Assembly (NCBI GenBank): GCA_001803565.1
Contig: MHDQ01000132.1
Span: 1 to 18,536 of the forward strand
DNA length: 18,536 bases
Direction of reading: 5' to 3'
Source of the DNA: Nitrospinae bacterium RIFCSPLOWO2_12_FULL_45_22
Lineage (GTDB): Bacteria; 2-12-FULL-45-22
Positions 14,803 to 18,536 of the stretch are shown one piece after another. Below the pieces are notes generated by a model that saw only the letters and a program-made list of their open reading frames with translations, was not told the origin of the DNA and did no database searches. Position 1 is the stretch's first letter. Each line of letters begins with the position of its first letter. The translations under genes were made by a program, and so were the position numbers.

Positions 14803-14831
14803 TTGTTTTTATCTAATAATAAAGCTATTAT
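14803..14831 (+). promoter_or_regulatory. Predicted promoter of the cooT-like operon
   Basis: TTGTTT (14803-14808), a 17-base AT-rich spacer, then TATTAT (14826-14831). About 40 bases separate the expected start from the ATG at 14877. Neither hexamer is perfect. Confidence 0.4.
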
Positions 14832-14876
14832 ATTGCTACAGTCTGTAAAATGTAAGATGAGTAAGGAGGAGAGAAG

Positions 14877-15068
14877 ATGTGTGATACTAATGTTTTTCTT
14901 TGGCAGGGTAATAAAGAAGAGATACTATTGCGGGAGGTGACCAAGGTCAAGCGGAAAGAGGGAAAACTTTACCTGAGTACCCTCTTCGGTGAAGAACGGG
15001 TCGTGGAAGCAGAGATAGAAGAGATTGATCTTTTAGGCCATAAGATTTTGTTGCGAGAGATCAGTTAA
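14877..15068 (+). CDS. CooT-family nickel-binding protein
   Basis: A 63-residue protein that begins MCDTNVFLW and matches CooT-family small proteins over its whole length: a conserved Cys2, a hydrophobic strand, the centre YLSTLFGEERVVEAEIEEIDL and the ending LLGHKILLREIS. In Rhodospirillum rubrum CooT, Cys2 is the nickel ligand and the protein helps nickel insertion into CO dehydrogenase. In many anaerobes the homologues occur without CODH nearby, and older annotations call them predicted RNA-binding. No CODH gene is in this window. The ATG follows AAGGAGGAG, a strong ribosome site, and a likely promoter lies about 50 bases upstream. The next gene begins 18 bases later and is surely co-transcribed. 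Confidence 0.85.
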   Translation: MCDTNVFLWQGNKEEILLREVTKVKRKEGKLYLSTLFGEERVVEAEIEEIDLLGHKILLREIS

Positions 15069-15086
15069 TCTAGAAAAGGAGAGTTT

Positions 15087-15302
15087 ATGAGTCAGGAAAT
15101 GGAAAGATTAAAAAAACTCTTAGAGCATTGGATAGAACATAACAGTTCTCATGCACAGAACTATAAAGAGTGGGCAGGTAAAGCTCAAGACGATAAAAGA
15201 CCTAATGTGGCTTTTGAACTAAACCAGGTAGCGGAATTGACAGATAAAATTACCCACCATTTCCAGCGGGCTAAAGAACTCCTTGAGGAGAGAGGAAAGT
15301 AA
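15087..15302 (+). CDS. Small helical protein with a histidine stripe, CooT partner
   Basis: A 71-residue all-helical, charged protein. The first helix reads LEHWIEHNSSHAQNYKEW, placing H14, H18 and H22 one turn apart on one face, followed by W29. A second helix (about 41-68) has H57 and H58. I recall small proteins with an HWIEHN...H motif next to CooT-like genes in anaerobes, sometimes labelled nickel-related, but with no proven function. The His ladder fits a metal site and, with the CooT-like neighbour, suggests nickel or cobalt handling; this is inference. The ATG has AAAAGGAGAG upstream. There is no signal peptide or membrane segment, so it is cytoplasmic. No clear terminator follows before the convergent gene at 15356. 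Confidence 0.8.
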   Translation: MSQEMERLKKLLEHWIEHNSSHAQNYKEWAGKAQDDKRPNVAFELNQVAELTDKITHHFQRAKELLEERGK

Positions 15303-15355
15303 ATCTAGCCCGAGGTAATCTTTTTTCCTAACCAGCCCCTAAGGGCAAAAAACCT

Positions 15356-15448
15356 CTATTTCTTTTTGGAACCTTTCTTGCCAGTAGCTTTTTTAGGAGT
15401 GGGTTTTTTCTTTGCTTCTGCTTTTTTGGATTTGGCTTTTGTGGCCAT
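15356..15448 (-). CDS. 30-residue Lys/Ala-rich basic protein
   Basis: The ORF reads MATKAKSKKAEAKKKP and continues in the same Lys-rich style, ending KKGSKKK. About half the residues are Lys, and there are only A, T, S, P, G, K and E besides the Met. It resembles histone-H1-tail-like or nucleoid-associated basic peptides. Support for translation: AAGGAGAGG just before the ATG, and a TTGACA/TAATTT promoter (15555-15582) pointing at it with a leader of about 100 bases. A longer antisense-frame ORF over 15328-15582 on the same strand has no such support. Likely roles are DNA or RNA binding, or a ribosome-associated small protein; neither is shown. It is convergent with the CooT-like operon. Confidence 0.7.
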   Translation of the reverse strand: MATKAKSKKAEAKKKPTPKKATGKKGSKKK

Positions 15449-15554
15449 AGCCTCTCCTTCTCTGCTACCCCTTCAGCTATCGAGGGGCAGCGCAAAATTA
15501 TGGTTGACCTTGATAGATTACCCCGGGCTAACGAGGAATTTTTGATAATTAAAA

Positions 15555-15582
15555 AAATTAGCACAAAAAAAATCCATGTCAA
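15555..15582 (-). promoter_or_regulatory. Promoter of the Lys-rich small protein
   Basis: On the minus strand, TTGACA (15577-15582), a 16-base T-rich spacer and TAATTT (15555-15560). The leader holds a CTGCCCCT / AGGGG-TA-GCAG hairpin just before the ribosome site, which could modulate translation. Confidence 0.55.
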
Positions 15583-15655
15583 GAGAAAAATTTCAAAAAA
15601 ATGAAAAATTTTAATATTTCTTTTAAATTACCCTTCTTTCCTTTCTTATTTAATC

Positions 15656-16633
15656 TTATTTCAATATTTCTTGTTTAACTACCTGACCCTTACGGAAAAA
15701 GAATCTACGGTCTATCTGACCATCAAAATCAGTATCCTCCTCTTGTCGTTCTAATTCGCCGGCTTGAAAATATGACCTTACATCTACCTTCCCATCGCGG
15801 TTAGTATCTACTTCCTTTTTGCTCAACTGGCCGCCAACAAAGTACGCCTTCAGGTCTATCTGGCCATCAAAATCGGTATCCTTTTCCTGCTGGAGGAGTT
15901 CCTGCCCGGAATAGTAATCCCTCACATCAATAAGGCCGTCCTTATTTGTGTCTTCATCTCTCCTGCTAAGCTGACCATTCTGATAATAAAAAAAGATGTC
16001 TATCTCTCCATCATTGTCCCTATCCTCTTCCTGTCGTAATATCTTGCCACCCGCCCCGTAATATGACCATAGGTTTATCTTGCCATCCAGATCAGTATCC
16101 TCTTCCTCACGGACACGGGCGCCTTTCTCAAAATAGGCCAGCAGATCAGGGTAACGGTCACTATCTTTATCCTTCTCTATCCTGATTATCTCTCTATTAG
16201 AATAATAGAGCCAGGTATCCACAATATGATCATTATTAGTATCTCGCCACTCTCGCTCCATAACACCATTTTTATCCATAAAAAACCAGTGGTCAGGCTT
16301 GCCATCTCCATTAGTGTCCCGCTCTTGCCTATCTATTTTACCTTTCAAATAATAAGTCCAAAGGTCAACCCGACTATCATTATCGGTATCTTCTTCCTGT
16401 CGGTCTATTCCTTCCCCGACATAATATAGCCAAACCTCGATATCACCATCCCGGTCTAAGTCTTGTTCCTGTCGCACTAATCGCCCATCCTTACGGATAA
16501 AGTGGACAACAGGCCCCTGTGGTGAAGCTTCTCTAGTCTCTTTTGTCTCGGCTCCCCAGATGTTCTCTAACTCGAACAAGGATAAAAGGAATAAGAGTAG
16601 CAGGGATAGGTAGATATAGAGGGGGTTTTTCAT
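15656..16633 (-). CDS. Secreted protein of eleven 24-residue DxDxDG repeats
   Basis: 325 residues. An N-terminal signal peptide (hydrophobic 5-20, likely cut after WGA at 26-28) is followed by residues 54-319, which divide into eleven repeats of 24 residues; repeats 3 and 6 have 25. Each carries an E-rich start (RQEE), a DTDxDGxID-type loop with Asp at positions 1, 3, 5 and 9 like an EF-hand, dockerin or thrombospondin-3 calcium loop, then an aromatic pair (YY or YF) and Gly. Repeats 2, 4 and 5 have lost the loop Gly. The alternation suggests a beta-hairpin/Ca-loop solenoid stiffened by calcium outside the cytoplasmic membrane. No enzyme domain is seen. Its ATG overlaps the TAA of the chelatase gene by one base, with no ribosome site, so translation must be coupled. 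The function is unknown. Confidence 0.85.
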   Translation of the reverse strand: MKNPLYIYLSLLLLFLLSLFELENIWGAETKETREASPQGPVVHFIRKDGRLVRQEQDLDRDGDIEVWLYYVGEGIDRQEEDTDNDSRVDLWTYYLKGKIDRQERDTNGDGKPDHWFFMDKNGVMEREWRDTNNDHIVDTWLYYSNREIIRIEKDKDSDRYPDLLAYFEKGARVREEEDTDLDGKINLWSYYGAGGKILRQEEDRDNDGEIDIFFYYQNGQLSRRDEDTNKDGLIDVRDYYSGQELLQQEKDTDFDGQIDLKAYFVGGQLSKKEVDTNRDGKVDVRSYFQAGELERQEEDTDFDGQIDRRFFFRKGQVVKQEILK

Positions 16634-18536
16634 TAGAAATGTTGTTTTACTACTTCGATGATTCCGGTAGCCTTCAAATTGTGCACCCGGGTATATTGGG
16701 CACCCATAGCCTCAGCAATACTCCTGACGCTTCGGTTGGGACTCCATCCCTCGCTCACATCTATAACTAAGGACTTGATCTGTTCACCCGTCCGGATATG
16801 CCGGGCGATGTTCAAGATTTCTTGCATTATCTTAGCAAAGCCCCACAAGGCGTAATAATTGAGAGCACATTTACCTTCCAGGAGACCTACATTGGCCCGG
16901 CCATCGGAGATAAGGATCAATAAGGGAGATGACTTTCGATCCTTACGTAAGTAGTTCTTGATAACCTGATACCCACAAATAAGCCCCTGTCCCAGGGGAG
17001 TACGACCACCGGTTGGTAAGTCTTCCAAAAGCTTTTTGGCCAACTCAATGCTATCGGTAGGAGGTAAAAGGACATCAGCGCTAGTCTCCCTAAAGGCTAC
17101 CAGGCTTACTTTATCACGTTTCTGATAGGCATCGAATAACAAGGACATGATAGCCCCTTTGCTCTCGGTCATCAATTTTTCTCCCATAGAACCGCTGGCA
17201 TCTACTACAAAGACCAGGAGGTTACCGGTTTTCCTCTCCCGGACCTTTTCCCGAATATCTTTCTCTTCAATAGCAATAGCTACGCCACGCTTAACCCGCC
17301 TTGTCTGGTAAGGAGAAGCTGCCCGGATAGTGGCATCCAGTGCCACATCGTCATTACGTCTCTCCGAGGTACTGCGGATATAGCGGCCGCTCTTAGCCAG
17401 GGTTTTACTAGGGGTTCTTCGGCCCGCACCTATACGATAGTACTGGTCTTTTTTCAAGATCAGTGGGCGGACCTTAAAAGGTTGGCCAATGGGAAAGAGG
17501 GTTTCTAAGACGAATTGGCTGGTTCCCTCTGTCCCTTGTTCATCCAACTCTTCACCTAATTTCTGTCCGGGCCGGTCATCTTTTGCCTCTACTCGGAAAG
17601 GGACCGGCGAGCCATCTTTGCTGACTACTAGGGCTGGTTTAGTGGTGTAAGCATCGGTTTTAGTAAACCGGTCATGGCCCAGGGCGGCCTGGGGACCGAT
17701 AGGCTCCTGAGAATCATCGAAATAACCATCTTCTGCCGTGTCGGGGTCTGGTGCAGGTTTTTTTTGCGTATCAGCCTGTTTATTTTGCATTATCGGGGCA
17801 TTAACCGCAGCCATGGCTGGGCGGGCCCTATGGGGCAGGATTAATTCTGCTGCGCGCGTTATCTCCTGAAAGGTTACCCGGTAGCGATCCTGCAAAGCAG
17901 CAATGGTCTTTGCTGTATTGGCGATAAGGATATCTGAGCGATGCCCGGCCACACCATTAGCTAGAGAAATCTCTATTATGGCCTCCATTAGCCGGGGAGA
18001 AATCTCTATTTTCTCCAATAACCCCCTGGCATGTATGATCTTCTCTCTCAACTGTTCCTGGTCTGGCACCCATTTGTTCAAAAAAGCCTGGGGGTCCTTA
18101 TCAAACTCTTCCCGGTAGCGGCAGATAGCTACCCTTTGCTCTAAGTCACCACTGGCCTCTACTTCTACACACATCCCAAAACGGTCTAACAACTGGGGCC
18201 TCAACTCTCCTTCTTCGGGGTTCATAGTACCTATTAAGATAAACTCTGCTGGATGCCTAAATGAGATTCCTTCCCGCTCAATAAAATTTATCCCAGTAGC
18301 CGCAGCATCTAGCAATAGATTAACCAGGTAATCGTCCAAAAGGTTTATCTCGTCTACATACAAGATGCCCCGATTGGCCGAGGCCAATATCCCGGGTTCT
18401 ACTTTTCTCTCGCCTTGTTTGAGGGCCTGTTGAAAATCAATCCCCCCTACTAGCCGGTCTTCTGTCACTCCTAAAGGCAGCTCGATCACCCTGACTTGCC
18501 GCCAGGCAACCGGCAGCTTACCTTCTCGCTCCCAGA
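16633..18536 (-). CDS. ChlI-ChlD fusion chelatase ATPase (cobalto-/magnesium-chelatase type), 5' partial
   Basis: The frame stays open to the window edge. Fifteen codons before the GTG at 18489 already match the family ([11 protein letters not shown]), so the GTG is not the start and the Walker A part lies outside. Visible (numbered from that GTG): [10 protein letters not shown] (9-18), Walker [11 protein letters not shown] (42-51), sensor 1 [21 protein letters not shown] (85-105, in two blocks), GHRSD sensor 2 (182-186), an acidic/Pro linker (about 235-320), and a VWA domain with MIDAS motif DASGSMG (430-436), TPLG (497-500) and SDGRAN (528-533). Such I-D fusions drive metal insertion by a large BchH/CobN subunit into tetrapyrroles; the metal is uncertain. 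CooT-like and His-rich genes nearby favour Co or Ni over Mg. Confidence 0.93.
   Translation of the reverse strand, partial: WEREGKLPVAWRQVRVIELPLGVTEDRLVGGIDFQQALKQGERKVEPGILASANRGILYVDEINLLDDYLVNLLLDAAATGINFIEREGISFRHPAEFILIGTMNPEEGELRPQLLDRFGMCVEVEASGDLEQRVAICRYREEFDKDPQAFLNKWVPDQEQLREKIIHARGLLEKIEISPRLMEAIIEISLANGVAGHRSDILIANTAKTIAALQDRYRVTFQEITRAAELILPHRARPAMAAVNAPIMQNKQADTQKKPAPDPDTAEDGYFDDSQEPIGPQAALGHDRFTKTDAYTTKPALVVSKDGSPVPFRVEAKDDRPGQKLGEELDEQGTEGTSQFVLETLFPIGQPFKVRPLILKKDQYYRIGAGRRTPSKTLAKSGRYIRSTSERRNDDVALDATIRAASPYQTRRVKRGVAIAIEEKDIREKVRERKTGNLLVFVVDASGSMGEKLMTESKGAIMSLLFDAYQKRDKVSLVAFRETSADVLLPPTDSIELAKKLLEDLPTGGRTPLGQGLICGYQVIKNYLRKDRKSSPLLILISDGRANVGLLEGKCALNYYALWGFAKIMQEILNIARHIRTGEQIKSLVIDVSEGWSPNRSVRSIAEAMGAQYTRVHNLKATGIIEVVKQHF

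Noticed and set aside
15331-15352. GCCC-CTAA-GGGC hairpin as a terminator between convergent genes
   Set aside because: T6 precedes and A6 follows the stem, so on both strands the T-run is on the wrong side.
15328-15582. Minus-strand 84-codon ORF with a hydrophobic start
   Set aside because: It lies across the promoter and leader of the Lys-rich small gene, in a different frame, without ribosome site or family match.
18489-18489. GTG as start of the chelatase gene
   Set aside because: The frame continues upstream to the window edge with family-like residues, and the Walker A domain must lie further upstream. The gene is partial.

Overview
This window looks like chromosome from an uncultured, probably anaerobic, probably Gram-negative bacterium. 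It holds an EmrA-type membrane fusion protein, two radical SAM enzymes (one with a cobalamin-type N-terminal domain), a CooT-like nickel protein and a Mg/cobaltochelatase-type ATPase. Almost every intergenic gap is packed with palindromic repeats of the 'ccgcagag / gccacaaaggcac / ccacagatt' kind, which I associate with candidate-phylum genomes such as Omnitrophota- or Desantisbacteria-like lineages. That placement is an impression only. No rRNA, tRNA, transposase gene or CRISPR array is visible.

Layout. 1-402 is repeats. 403-1452 (-) is a HlyD/EmrA secretion adaptor. 1453-2373 is repeats around a small plus-strand ORF (1914-2105) that has a good promoter and ribosome binding site but an in-frame TGA at codon 26. 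2374-5876 (-) is a tight five-gene operon read from a clear promoter at 5966-5994: methyltransferase, small two-helix membrane protein, GT4 glycosyltransferase, second methyltransferase, NTF2/SnoaL-like protein. 5877-6433 is a leader plus a triple-nested palindrome that runs up to the plus-strand pair rnhB-yraN; rnhB has no ATG/GTG/TTG at its expected N-terminus. 7549-11600 (+) holds a UDP-GlcNAc/ManNAc-type dehydrogenase, a B12-binding-type radical SAM protein and a SPASM radical SAM protein. 11691-12209 (+) is a YmdB-like macrodomain deacetylase. A triple-nested palindrome and a strong intrinsic terminator follow it.

12852-14581 (-) is a two-gene unit (coiled-coil protein plus GT4 glycosyltransferase). 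14877-15302 (+) is a CooT-like nickel protein followed by a small His-striped helical protein. On the minus strand, 15356-15448 encodes a 30-residue Lys-rich basic protein, 15656-16633 a secreted protein made of eleven 24-residue DxDxDG repeats, and 16633-18536 a ChlI-ChlD (AAA+ plus VWA) chelatase-type protein whose N-terminus lies beyond the window edge.

How the genes may fit together (inference). Much of the window is surface-glycan chemistry: two GT4 enzymes, two methyltransferases, a nucleotide-sugar dehydrogenase and perhaps the radical SAM pair. The right end is metal-centred: CooT, a His-rich helix protein, a metal-chelatase motor and a putative Ca-binding secreted protein. The most unusual feature is the non-coding DNA. 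Several gaps hold concentric, 'Russian-doll' inverted repeats in which one palindrome family sits in the centre of another. This pattern is what insertion into hairpin tips would leave.
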